A stretch of 38,968 nucleotides of DNA, taken from Cryomorphaceae bacterium BACL7 MAG-120322-bin74. Its GTDB lineage: Bacteria; Bacteroidota; Bacteroidia; Flavobacteriales; Schleiferiaceae. The translations under genes were made by a program, and so were the position numbers. The stretch covers positions 1 to 38,968 of the forward strand of contig LICG01000014.1 in NCBI GenBank assembly GCA_001438205.1, given 5' to 3'. Positions 8,307 through 15,601 of this stretch are shown here, piece after piece (the stretch's first letter is position 1; each line of letters opens with the position of its first letter). The notes beneath the pieces are model-generated. The model saw only the letters and a program-made list of their open reading frames with translations. It was not told the DNA's origin and searched no databases.

Positions 8307-9647
8307 CTATTTGCCTGTGTAGGTCTGTGGGCGCAGAGCGCGAAGCTCGTCCTTTACATCTTCTGAAACGTCCAGCGTTTCGATGAAGGCGGCAATGGTG
8401 CTCCGTGTAATGCCCTCGTTCGTTCTCGTTAATGCTTTAAGCGCTTCATAGGGTTGAGGATAGCTTTCTCTGCGAAGAATGGTCTGAATTCCTTCCGCTA
8501 CAACCGCCCAGGAGGCTTCTAAATCAGCATCCATGGCCTTTTCGTTGACAATCAACTTACCTAAGCCTTTTTGAAGATTCTGCATGGCCAACAAACTGTG
8601 GCCAAAAGGCACCCCTATATTGCGCAGGACAGTGCTATCGGTAAGGTCACGTTGAAGCCGAGAGATGGGCAGTTTTGCCGAAAGGTATTCGAGCAATGCA
8701 TTGGCAATCCCGAGGTTCCCTTCAGCGTTTTCAAAATCAATAGGATTTACTTTGTGCGGCATAGCAGAAGAACCTACTTCACCCGCCACTATGCGCTGTT
8801 TGAAGTACTCCATACTGATATACTGCCAAACATCTTTGGTAAAATCCAATAAAATGGTGTGAATGCGTTTTATAGCATCCAAATAAGCGGCAAGATGGTC
8901 GTAATGTTCGATCTGCGTGGTTGGGTAGGACCGCGTCAGGCCCAATCGTTCTGCACAAAAAATTTCTGCAAATTGGTGCCAATCCGTTTGAGGAAAAGCA
9001 GCAAAGTGGGCATTAAACCCACCCGTGGCACCGCCAAACTTGGCAGCAAATGGGATGTGTTTCATCAATGCGAGCTGTGCTTCAATACGGGCAATAAACA
9101 CCTGCCATTCTTTGCCTAAAAGGGTAGGGGAGGCAGGTTGTCCATGCGTGCGGGCAAGCATGGGTAAATCTTTCCAAGCTTCTGATTGACTGCGCAAAAG
9201 ATCTAAAACGTCAGAAATAGCGGGGAGAAAAATCTCTTCGTGGTATTCCTTGATCGACAAGGGAATCGCGGTGTTGTTAATATCCTGCGATGTGAGACCA
9301 AAGTGGATATACTCTGCCTGCTCAAGCATACCGAGGCCGTTCATTTTTTCTTTAAGGAAGTATTCAACGGCCTTGACATCATGGTTGGTCGTCTTCTCGA
9401 TCCCTTTTATCTGCAAGGCATCTGCCTCTGAAAAGGACAAATACAATTGGCGAAGGGCTGTCTTTTGACTTTCTGTCACCATTGCCAAGGCAGGGAGAGG
9501 GAGCTCGGCCAAGGCAATAAAATATTCAACCTCTACTCGGATACGATAGTGGATGAGGCCAAATTCCGAAAAATATGGAGAGAGGGGTTGGGTAGTCCGC
9601 GCATAGCGACCATCCAGCGGCGATAAAGCGTGTAGGGCAAATTCCAT
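8307..9647 (-). CDS. purB: Adenylosuccinate lyase
   Basis: This 446-residue member of the fumarase/aspartase superfamily cleaves SAICAR to AICAR and adenylosuccinate to AMP in purine synthesis. The superfamily signature is present as GSSAMPHKVNPIDFENAEG, together with the active-site stretches TSQDINNTAI and RTHGQPASPT and the N-terminal LSPLDGRYA characteristic of the E. coli-like PurB branch. The ATG at 9647 is chosen because the preceding in-frame residues lie inside the neighbouring gene and do not resemble PurB. A TACCTTTG box 17 bases upstream (9664-9671) would serve as -7 element, placing the promoter within the tail of the HsdR_N-like gene. The hydrolase gene downstream abuts exactly. 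Confidence 0.97.
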   Translation of the reverse strand: MEFALHALSPLDGRYARTTQPLSPYFSEFGLIHYRIRVEVEYFIALAELPLPALAMVTESQKTALRQLYLSFSEADALQIKGIEKTTNHDVKAVEYFLKEKMNGLGMLEQAEYIHFGLTSQDINNTAIPLSIKEYHEEIFLPAISDVLDLLRSQSEAWKDLPMLARTHGQPASPTLLGKEWQVFIARIEAQLALMKHIPFAAKFGGATGGFNAHFAAFPQTDWHQFAEIFCAERLGLTRSYPTTQIEHYDHLAAYLDAIKRIHTILLDFTKDVWQYISMEYFKQRIVAGEVGSSAMPHKVNPIDFENAEGNLGIANALLEYLSAKLPISRLQRDLTDSTVLRNIGVPFGHSLLAMQNLQKGLGKLIVNEKAMDADLEASWAVVAEGIQTILRRESYPQPYEALKALTRTNEGITRSTIAAFIETLDVSEDVKDELRALRPQTYTGK

Positions 9648-9655
9648 TCTCAATA

Positions 9656-10093
9656 CTAAAGCGCAAAGGTACCAAATGCAGGTAGCTTGGGCACGCCCTG
9701 CGCGCCATCTGCGCAAAAAATCTTCCAGGTCTCCCCATTCGTTAAGACCCCCCATGTGGCCTTGGTGACAAGGTTATAGCGCATCCACTGGTCTGACACT
9801 TGCTCATTCAGCCTTATACTGGGTGCTTTGCATTCGATCAGCATCCAAAGTTCTCCTTGGACATACACGGCAATGTCAAATCTTTTCAATAATCCATTTA
9901 CAAGAAACCCTTTTTCTATTGCAATCGCAGCAGCAGGGTAGCCCGCATCCAACATCAAGCGCCTAAGTGCATCTTGACGCACCCATTCTTCTGGGGAAGC
10001 CTTGACGTGCTTTTTTCTGAAAGCATCCCAAAGGGTTGGACATTCGGGATCTAAGTCCTGCATACTTTCATGTAACCAAGGGCGTAGAGTCAT
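9656..10093 (-). CDS. Stand-alone HsdR_N-type PD-(D/E)xK protein
   Basis: This 145-residue protein matches the single-domain Bacteroidota proteins labelled 'type I restriction enzyme HsdR N-terminal domain'. SPEEWVRQ near residues 33-40 and the nuclease-like core D73 (RFDIAVY) and E87-x-K89 (LIECKAPSIRL) are visible, with WMRYN and GVLTNGETW following as in the family. There are no helicase, HsdM or HsdS genes nearby, so it is not a working type I restriction system. Its role is unknown; DNA repair or housekeeping nuclease activity is a guess. The stop lies eight bases before purB, suggesting read-through as well as the internal purB promoter. The start faces the acyltransferase gene, with 32 bases between start codons. 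Confidence 0.82.
   Translation of the reverse strand: MTLRPWLHESMQDLDPECPTLWDAFRKKHVKASPEEWVRQDALRRLMLDAGYPAAAIAIEKGFLVNGLLKRFDIAVYVQGELWMLIECKAPSIRLNEQVSDQWMRYNLVTKATWGVLTNGETWKIFCADGAQGVPKLPAFGTFAL
9664..9671 (-). promoter_or_regulatory. Putative -7 box for purB
   Basis: Reading the minus strand gives TACCTTTG, a perfect match to the Bacteroidota -7 consensus TAnnTTTG. It ends 16 bases before the purB ATG and lies within the last codons of the HsdR_N-like gene. No clear -33 TTG is visible, so this rests on the box and its position. Confidence 0.55.
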
Positions 10094-10107
10094 GCTACAA
10101 GGTTATG

Positions 10108-10115
10108 TACTTTTG
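10108..10115 (+). promoter_or_regulatory. Putative -7 box for the acyltransferase gene
   Basis: TACTTTTG fits TAnnTTTG and ends ten bases before the ATG at 10126, so the leader would be only a few nucleotides. No -33 element is evident. Confidence 0.5.
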
Positions 10116-10125
10116 TGGAATTGTC

Positions 10126-10911
10126 ATGAAGAAAAAAGTTATTCCTTACCGCGACCCTTTCGGCTATCCAATTTGGGCCAAGCGCACGGTCATCTTTTGG
10201 TTTGGGATCATTACATGGTACCGATGTAACCGCATCAATAAGCTTTCGGTTATCGGAGGCGAACATCTCCGAGATTTACCAAGCCAGAATGTGTTGTTTG
10301 TGAGCAATCATCAAACCTATTTCATGGATGTAGCCAGCATGTATTTGGTGTTCAGCCATGCAAAGCATAAGATTTATGATAGGGCAGACCGTTTTTGGCC
10401 GTTTATCAACCCCAAGATCAATCTCTTTTTTATTGCAGCAAAAGAAACCATGAAGGCGGGCTTGTTGCCCAGGGCGCTTGCCTTGGCGGGCTCAGTGAGC
10501 ATCAAACGTACTTGGCGAGAGGCAGGTAAAAATGTTAGCCGAAATGTGGATCCAATAGATTTAGACAATATTAAAAGGGCGATTCAAAATGGTTGGGTGA
10601 TCACCTTTCCGCAAGGGACGACGAAGCCCTATGTGCCCGGACGTAGAGGTACAGCGCACATTATCAAGCAATTAAATCCCATAGTGGTGCCCGTTGTCAT
10701 TGATGGCTATCGACGTGCCTTTGATAAAAAAGGGTTACGTACAAAAAAACGTGGTTCAAAGATGTCCATGCGGTTTAAAGCCCCTTTGACATTTGACATA
10801 GCGGCAAACCCACAGGCGATTTTGGATCAAATTATGGATGCTATTGAACAATCCCCCAAGCACCAAGGAATTCGTACCTTGGAGGCGGAAAATACGCATG
10901 TTAACGACTGA
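10126..10911 (+). CDS. 1-acyl-sn-glycerol-3-phosphate acyltransferase-like (PlsC family)
   Basis: This 261-residue acyltransferase is expected to transfer an acyl chain to lysophosphatidate or a related lipid at the membrane. Two catalytic-region motifs are visible but variant: VSNHQTYFMD, in which H62 and D68 are separated by five residues instead of the usual four, and FPQGTTKPYVPGRRGTA, in which Q replaces the E of FPEGT. As I recall, Bacteroidota relatives share both variants, so this looks like a subfamily trait rather than decay. A hydrophobic segment near residues 20-31 may anchor it. The ATG at 10126 follows a TACTTTTG box closely; longer starts would overlap the divergent gene. The MbnP-like gene follows after eight bases. 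Confidence 0.83.
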   Translation: MKKKVIPYRDPFGYPIWAKRTVIFWFGIITWYRCNRINKLSVIGGEHLRDLPSQNVLFVSNHQTYFMDVASMYLVFSHAKHKIYDRADRFWPFINPKINLFFIAAKETMKAGLLPRALALAGSVSIKRTWREAGKNVSRNVDPIDLDNIKRAIQNGWVITFPQGTTKPYVPGRRGTAHIIKQLNPIVVPVVIDGYRRAFDKKGLRTKKRGSKMSMRFKAPLTFDIAANPQAILDQIMDAIEQSPKHQGIRTLEAENTHVND

Positions 10912-10919
10912 TTTATCGC

Positions 10920-11702
10920 ATGAAACGCCTCCTTTTCCCCCTTTTGGCTGCTGTAGCCTTTCTTGCAGGATGTGAAACCATCTTACCAGAAGATGCTTCG
11001 TATGACCAACGCAATGTCGTCCTCCGTCACTTCTTCTACTATGATGGCGTGACCATGGACACCAATAAGGTCTTTACTTTGGGTAATGCAGAAGTGCGTT
11101 TCCAAGACATTGAGATTGTCTTTGGATCCTACTATTTTACCGACCATTTGGATGATACTTTGACTCCCAATTTTAAAGACACGGTCAATCCCTATGTATT
11201 TGACCCAGTAGCCGCTTCCCTTGCATTCAACAATGATGCGCGGCTGTATCGCATCGCCAAAGGCGTGTATTCGGGTTCGCACCATTTCTGGATGGGGCTA
11301 GATTCAACGGCAAATGCAACGCCTCCTTCTGCTTTAGCTGAAGGGCATACGCTCCGTCATCCAGGTCTGTACCGTGGAGAAGATCAAGGGTACAACATTT
11401 TGTATATCAAAGGCCTTTACCGTGACCTGACGGACACGGTAGTGTTAAAGCCTAACCAGCCGTTTACCTATCGCGTATCTAGCAAATTGATGAAGATGGA
11501 TTGGTTCAAGTCGATGTCCTTCAATGTAGTGCCAAACCGCGATGTCAACCTAAATATCGTGTGGGATATTGAAAAGCTTCTTTTGGGTCTGGATCCTATG
11601 TTGGTGGATGACTTAGATGTAGATCCAAGTAACCCTATCGCCTCTGCCTTGTATCCTACCATCAAAGGGAATATGGTGGCTTCCTACAGCATCCAGCTTT
11701 AA
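10920..11702 (+). CDS. MbnP-like lipoprotein
   Basis: This 260-residue predicted lipoprotein has the signal peptide MKRLLFPLLAAVAFLAGC with lipobox LAGC. The mature protein shows RHFFYYDG, FTLGNAEVRFQDIEIVFG, SGSHHFWMGLDSTANATPP and GYNILYIKGLY, an order that resembles MbnP-like proteins (an aromatic-rich N-terminal strand, then FxxGxDSxxN and a GY...G strand). MbnP partners copper-binding MbnH in methanobactin operons, but Bacteroidota homologues lie in many contexts, and no MbnH-like di-heme peroxidase is next to it here. I infer only a surface or periplasmic lipoprotein, possibly metal related. It lies between the acyltransferase and mpl in a plus-strand run with gaps of eight and seven bases. 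Confidence 0.6.
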   Translation: MKRLLFPLLAAVAFLAGCETILPEDASYDQRNVVLRHFFYYDGVTMDTNKVFTLGNAEVRFQDIEIVFGSYYFTDHLDDTLTPNFKDTVNPYVFDPVAASLAFNNDARLYRIAKGVYSGSHHFWMGLDSTANATPPSALAEGHTLRHPGLYRGEDQGYNILYIKGLYRDLTDTVVLKPNQPFTYRVSSKLMKMDWFKSMSFNVVPNRDVNLNIVWDIEKLLLGLDPMLVDDLDVDPSNPIASALYPTIKGNMVASYSIQL

Positions 11703-11709
11703 ACTTTTT

Positions 11710-13056
11710 ATGAAGGCGCATTTTATCGCCATTGGAGGGTCTGCTATGCACAATTTAGCGTTGGCCTTGTCTGAACGAGGCGACACCACCATCACGGGGA
11801 GTGACGACGCTATTTTTGAACCATCTCGAAGTCGTTTGGCCGCCGCAGGAATATTGCCCGCAGCCGAAGGTTGGTTTCCTGAGAAAATCACAAAAGATCT
11901 TGATGCCATCGTGTTAGGCATGCATGCCCGAGCGGACAATCCAGAATTGCTTCGTGCCCAAGCGCTTGGACTTCCCATCTTCTCCTATCCAGAGTATCTC
12001 TACGAATCAACCAAAGGCAAGACACGTGTTGTGATTGGCGGTAGTCATGGCAAAACCTCTACCACGTCCATGCTCTTGCACGCTTTACGCTTAGACGGAA
12101 TGGATATAGATTATATGGTGGGCGCACAATTGGCTGGCTATCAGACCATGGTGCGTTTGTCTAATACGGCGGAATGGGCAGTGTTTGAAGGGGATGAGTA
12201 TTTATCCTCGCCTATTGATTTGCGACCAAAATTTCATTTGTATCAGGCCAATGTGGCGATTCTTACGGGAATGGCCTGGGACCATGTCAATGTTTTCCCT
12301 GCCATGGAGGACTATGAACGTGCCTTTACTGGATTCTTAGCGACTATGGAGCCAGGGGGTACGCTTATATATAATGAAGAGGATGAAGCGCTTACCTCGC
12401 TTGTACTCGCAGACCAGAGCCCACTTCGCAAAATACCCTATCAAACTCCTTCCTATCGGATTGAAAACAACCAATGGATTTGGGAAACCCCAGAAGGAGA
12501 CCTTCCCTTGCGCATCATGGGACGCCATAACTTAAGCAATGCAGAAGGCGCGAGATGGTTGGCACAAGAGATGGGAGTGCAGGCAGTTGATTTTTATGAT
12601 GCCATGGCCACATTTGAAGGTGCCCAACGTCGCTTAGAGGTGCTGGCAGAGTCTGATTTTCGACGCGTTCATTTAGATTTTGCCCATGCTCCAAGCAAAG
12701 TAAAAGCTACGGTAGCCGCCTATGTTGAGACGTATGCGCAGACAGCTGGATTGCTTGAACTCCATACGTTTAGTTCTTTGAACCCTGCCTTTATTCCAGG
12801 CTATGCGGGTACGATGGAAGGCTTGGATCATGCTATGGTGTTTTTTGATCCTGAAGCGGTGGCCCATAAAAAACTTCCCGCATTGGATCCATCATGGGTT
12901 CAGGCTACGTTTGGTCCCAATGTGCATGTTTTTACGACCCAAGATGAGGTAAAAGCTGCACTTGCTTCCTTACCTGAGCAATGCAATGTCCTCATTATGT
13001 CTTCCGGAAATATGGGCGGCATAGACGTCCGAACTTGGGCGCCTTCCTGGGTTTAG
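11710..13056 (+). CDS. mpl: UDP-N-acetylmuramate:L-alanyl-gamma-D-glutamyl-meso-DAP ligase
   Basis: This 448-residue Mur ligase of the Mpl type attaches recycled murein tripeptide to UDP-MurNAc. Domains are an N-terminal Rossmann region (FIAIGGSAMHNLALAL, ITGSDD), a central ATPase with the P-loop GGSHGKTSTTSML near residues 114-126, the FEGDEY motif used by the Mpl/MurC group, MAWDHVNVFP, and a C-terminal domain with LDFAHAPSKVKAT. MurC, which has similar motifs, is normally in the dcw cluster and starts with HxxGIGGxGM, so Mpl is favoured. The 3' end overlaps the convergent hypothetical gene by four bases. Peptidoglycan recycling fits with the AmiC-like amidase encoded further along the window. 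Confidence 0.88.
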   Translation: MKAHFIAIGGSAMHNLALALSERGDTTITGSDDAIFEPSRSRLAAAGILPAAEGWFPEKITKDLDAIVLGMHARADNPELLRAQALGLPIFSYPEYLYESTKGKTRVVIGGSHGKTSTTSMLLHALRLDGMDIDYMVGAQLAGYQTMVRLSNTAEWAVFEGDEYLSSPIDLRPKFHLYQANVAILTGMAWDHVNVFPAMEDYERAFTGFLATMEPGGTLIYNEEDEALTSLVLADQSPLRKIPYQTPSYRIENNQWIWETPEGDLPLRIMGRHNLSNAEGARWLAQEMGVQAVDFYDAMATFEGAQRRLEVLAESDFRRVHLDFAHAPSKVKATVAAYVETYAQTAGLLELHTFSSLNPAFIPGYAGTMEGLDHAMVFFDPEAVAHKKLPALDPSWVQATFGPNVHVFTTQDEVKAALASLPEQCNVLIMSSGNMGGIDVRTWAPSWV

Positions 13057-13706
13057 TCCACCCACTTCGTGATGCCAGCCTGAAGTGGCATGCCAATGCT
13101 CCAAAGCCATGTCGTGCGTAATTTTTCCGTGCGCATGTCAAGGGATGTTTGCGGTCCAAATGCCACCCGAATAGGGAGATAAGACCCCCATTTTTGCCAA
13201 TTTGGCTGCTTGAGCATCTGCCAATGTCCTTGAACGCGTAAAACCCATGGGTAGCCTGTTTGATGGGACACGAAAGGGACCCCAGGTGTTTCGGTGAAGG
13301 AACTACGTGCATAGCCCCAACCTGCAGTGGCACTCAAGTCCCAAGGATGGCCTTGACCCACTAAATAACCAGTAGCCAAAAGGCCCATCCACCGCATCTG
13401 ATCCAAATAAATAAGTTCTCCAGCTTCACTCATTGCTTGACTCTGGGCGTCTTGTAGGGCTAGTCCAAGTGTCATATGTGGGTGGACCATCGCACTAAAG
13501 TGTAGGCCACTTAAATTGCCTGTGATGCTGTTGAGGGCATTTGTATTGGGGGAGAAAAGTGTATAAGCACCGGACTCAAAAGAGACGGCTAGTGGCCGCC
13601 TAAGGGTGAGTTCTTGGACAATGTGAATAAGGCGTTGCTCAGAAGTGTCTACCTGAGCCTCCGCCATCATAGGGATAAAGAGCGCTAAGGCTAGGAATTT
13701 TTTCAT
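13053..13706 (-). CDS. Hypothetical exported beta-rich protein
   Basis: I do not recognise this 217-residue protein. It has a clear signal peptide (MKKFLALALFIPMMAEAQ) and a mature part with alternating hydrophobic and aromatic strands (LSGLHFSAMV, WDLSATAGWGYARSS, PWVLRVQGHWQML), suggesting a small outer-membrane or periplasmic beta barrel. No cysteine pair or catalytic motif is apparent. Its ATG overlaps the stop of the STAS-like gene (ATGA), so it is translated from the pyrR-pyrB transcript. In many Flavobacteria the STAS-like gene is followed by ribonuclease Z instead; here this unrelated exported protein occupies that place. The 3' end overlaps mpl by four bases. Confidence 0.75.
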   Translation of the reverse strand: MKKFLALALFIPMMAEAQVDTSEQRLIHIVQELTLRRPLAVSFESGAYTLFSPNTNALNSITGNLSGLHFSAMVHPHMTLGLALQDAQSQAMSEAGELIYLDQMRWMGLLATGYLVGQGHPWDLSATAGWGYARSSFTETPGVPFVSHQTGYPWVLRVQGHWQMLKQPNWQKWGSYLPIRVAFGPQTSLDMRTEKLRTTWLWSIGMPLQAGITKWVD

Positions 13707-14041
13707 TCTTCCATCAGCTTTCGCTGAATCTCGTCCATGTCAAAGAAATCTTCGGCTTCTTGAAAAGTGGGCACAACGGGCAAATCTTCATCAAAAAGAT
13801 TCATGAGGCTCTCACGTACAATGAGGATGAAACTCAGGTGGGCATCTAAGCAGTCTGCCTGAAAGTCTTGAAGAACTTCGGTGTCTTCAAACTCTTCAAC
13901 CCGAGTAAGGTTCAGAAACACATGCTGGTTCGCATGTTTCGTTAATAAAGCCTTTAACTCTTTGACATCATCTTGAGCAAAGACGTCCTCCCCGAACTTG
14001 ATGTGCAAGAAGGCAGATTTGGGTTCTACTTTAAAAGACAT
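13703..14041 (-). CDS. STAS-like domain protein (often mislabelled ribonuclease Z)
   Basis: This 112-residue acidic protein has a STAS/anti-anti-sigma-like pattern: a strand near FLHIKFGEDV, helix KELKALLTKHANQ, strand HVFLNLTRV, then LSFILIVRES. The ending VVPTFQEAEDFFDMDEIQRKL matches a short Flavobacteria family, encoded between pyrB and rnz, that databases often call ribonuclease Z because of its neighbour. It lacks any metallo-beta-lactamase motif and so is not a nuclease. No clear phospho-acceptor serine in the typical STAS DS motif is seen; the corresponding place reads FEDTEV. Function is unknown. It lies six bases after pyrB and overlaps the next gene by four. Confidence 0.78.
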   Translation of the reverse strand: MSFKVEPKSAFLHIKFGEDVFAQDDVKELKALLTKHANQHVFLNLTRVEEFEDTEVLQDFQADCLDAHLSFILIVRESLMNLFDEDLPVVPTFQEAEDFFDMDEIQRKLMEE

Positions 14042-14047
14042 GATGGT

Positions 14048-14992
14048 TTATGAAATATTCTTTCCTTGGGATGCGAGAAGATACAACACAGCCATGCGAA
14101 CTGCTACACCGTTTTGCACTTGGTCCAAGATGATGGCGTATTCAGAATCAGCGACTTCTGAAGTGATTTCCACGCCACGGTTAATAGGTCCGGGATGCAA
14201 AATCAAAGGAATGGATTCTAAGCTGCGCAATTTTTCCATGGTAACACCGTACCGCATATGGTATTCTCGGATACTGGGAAAATAGGCACGGTCCATGCGC
14301 TCATGTTGTACCCGGAGCATATTGGCTACATCCGCCCACTCTAGAGCATCTTCAAGACGAGGTATGACCATGACGCCTAAGCTGTGAATGTGGCGGGGAA
14401 TCAAGGTTGCGGGGCCACAAACAGCCACGTCTGCGCCGAGTTTTTGTAGGCAATAGATATTACTTAATGCAACACGAGAATGGGTTATGTCACCCACGAT
14501 GACAACGCGTTTACCTCGCAAATCACCCAATTTCTCTTGCATGGAATAAGCATCCAATAATGCTTGAGTGGGATGCTCATGGGTTCCATCTCCTGCATTG
14601 ACAATTTGCGCATCAATGTGTTTGCTCAAAAATTCTGCTGCTCCCGGTTCGGGATGACGCATAACCACCATGTCCACTTTCATGGCCAGGATATTATTGA
14701 CCGTGTCCACCAATGTTTCTCCTTTTTTAACCGATGAATTAGAGGTGGCAAAATTGATGACATCCGCACTTAAACGTTTTTCTGCTAATTCAAAGCTGAG
14801 GCGGGTACGGGTAGAGTTTTCAAAAAATAAATTGGCAATGGTGATGTCACGGAGAGAAGGAACTTTTTTAATGGGTCGATTGATGACCTCCTTAAACTGT
14901 GCTGCCCAATACATGATCAAATGGATATCCTCCGGCGTCAAACCTTTGATGCCAAGGAGGTGACGCGTGCTCAGTTTAGCGCTTTGCGGCAT
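14048..14992 (-). CDS. pyrB: Aspartate carbamoyltransferase, catalytic chain
   Basis: This 314-residue enzyme makes N-carbamoyl-L-aspartate from carbamoyl phosphate and aspartate in pyrimidine synthesis. The carbamoyl-phosphate motif FENSTRTRLSFE, HPTQALLDAYSM, the 80s-loop-like SSVKKGETL and the aspartate-binding LHPGPINRGVE are all present. No pyrI regulatory chain follows, as in the Bacillus-type unregulated trimer. The ATG at 14992 was chosen over a TTG at 15007; either overlaps the pyrR end (17 bases for the ATG), so pyrR and pyrB are translationally coupled. Confidence 0.97.
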   Translation of the reverse strand: MPQSAKLSTRHLLGIKGLTPEDIHLIMYWAAQFKEVINRPIKKVPSLRDITIANLFFENSTRTRLSFELAEKRLSADVINFATSNSSVKKGETLVDTVNNILAMKVDMVVMRHPEPGAAEFLSKHIDAQIVNAGDGTHEHPTQALLDAYSMQEKLGDLRGKRVVIVGDITHSRVALSNIYCLQKLGADVAVCGPATLIPRHIHSLGVMVIPRLEDALEWADVANMLRVQHERMDRAYFPSIREYHMRYGVTMEKLRSLESIPLILHPGPINRGVEITSEVADSEYAIILDQVQNGVAVRMAVLYLLASQGKNIS

Positions 14993-15527
14993 GTGCTGTG
15001 GATTCAATCAATACAGTGGGAAAGTCTTCTGTCCATTCTAATTTGACGCGCTCTTCCGCAATGGCATCGACACGGCGTCCAGAAAAGTCAGGCTGAATAG
15101 GTAATTCACGTGAGAATCGGCGGTCAATCAGAACGCATAGTTCAACGCGGTGGGGACGTCCATAATCTTGTAAGGCATCCATTGCTGCGCGCACACTGCG
15201 TCCCGTATAAAGGACATCATCGACTAAGATGACACGCTTGCCTTCAATTTGGACTTCCATTTGATTTGGACTGGCTGCAATGGGTTCCTCTCTTCTTCGG
15301 AAATCATCACGATGAAACGTGCTATCCAAGGCGCCAAAAGGGATGTGGCTCACGCCGTGCTCCTGCTTCAATCGTTGCATGATGGCCTCGGCCAAGCGGG
15401 TTCCCCTGGGTTGCAAGCCAATGATAACGGAGTTATTCCAAGGGAAGTGAACCTCGTTGAGTTGGCAACAAAGACGGTTCAGCGTAATAGCGCTTTCCCG
15501 TGCATTCAGTAGCGTTTTTGTAGCCAT
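14976..15527 (-). CDS. pyrR: PyrR bifunctional pyr regulator / uracil phosphoribosyltransferase
   Basis: This 183-residue type I phosphoribosyltransferase has the PRPP-binding loop VILVDDVLYTGRSVRAAMDAL, the RRRPEEPIAA-like stretch and the N-terminal AITLNRLCCQLNE helix typical of PyrR. It makes UMP from uracil and PRPP and in Gram-positives also controls attenuation by binding leader RNA. The ATG at 15527 fits the family; an extra in-frame ATG at 15554 would lie upstream of the predicted start of transcription. The TACCTTTG box at 15536-15543 leaves a leader of only a few bases, so there is no room for a PyrR-type attenuator ahead of this operon. Confidence 0.93.
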   Translation of the reverse strand: MATKTLLNARESAITLNRLCCQLNEVHFPWNNSVIIGLQPRGTRLAEAIMQRLKQEHGVSHIPFGALDSTFHRDDFRRREEPIAASPNQMEVQIEGKRVILVDDVLYTGRSVRAAMDALQDYGRPHRVELCVLIDRRFSRELPIQPDFSGRRVDAIAEERVKLEWTEDFPTVLIESTAHAAKR

Positions 15528-15535
15528 GTTAAGGG

Positions 15536-15543
15536 CAAAGGTA
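15536..15543 (-). promoter_or_regulatory. Putative -7 box for pyrR-pyrB operon
   Basis: The minus strand reads TACCTTTG, ending eight bases before the pyrR ATG at 15527. This predicts a leaderless or nearly leaderless transcript. No -33 TTG is recognisable at the normal distance. Confidence 0.55.
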
Positions 15544-15601
15544 CTTTTTTGCACGCGATCTACGCATATATTGGCCAGGATAGTAAGAAGGATGGCTGTT
15601 T

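Noticed and set aside
9656-10093. A type I restriction-modification system suggested by the HsdR_N domain
   Set aside because: There is no helicase part, methylase or specificity gene within reach; this is a single-domain family.
13703-14041. Ribonuclease Z, a common label for this short family
   Set aside because: There is no HxHxDH metal motif and the protein is only 112 residues with a STAS-like pattern.
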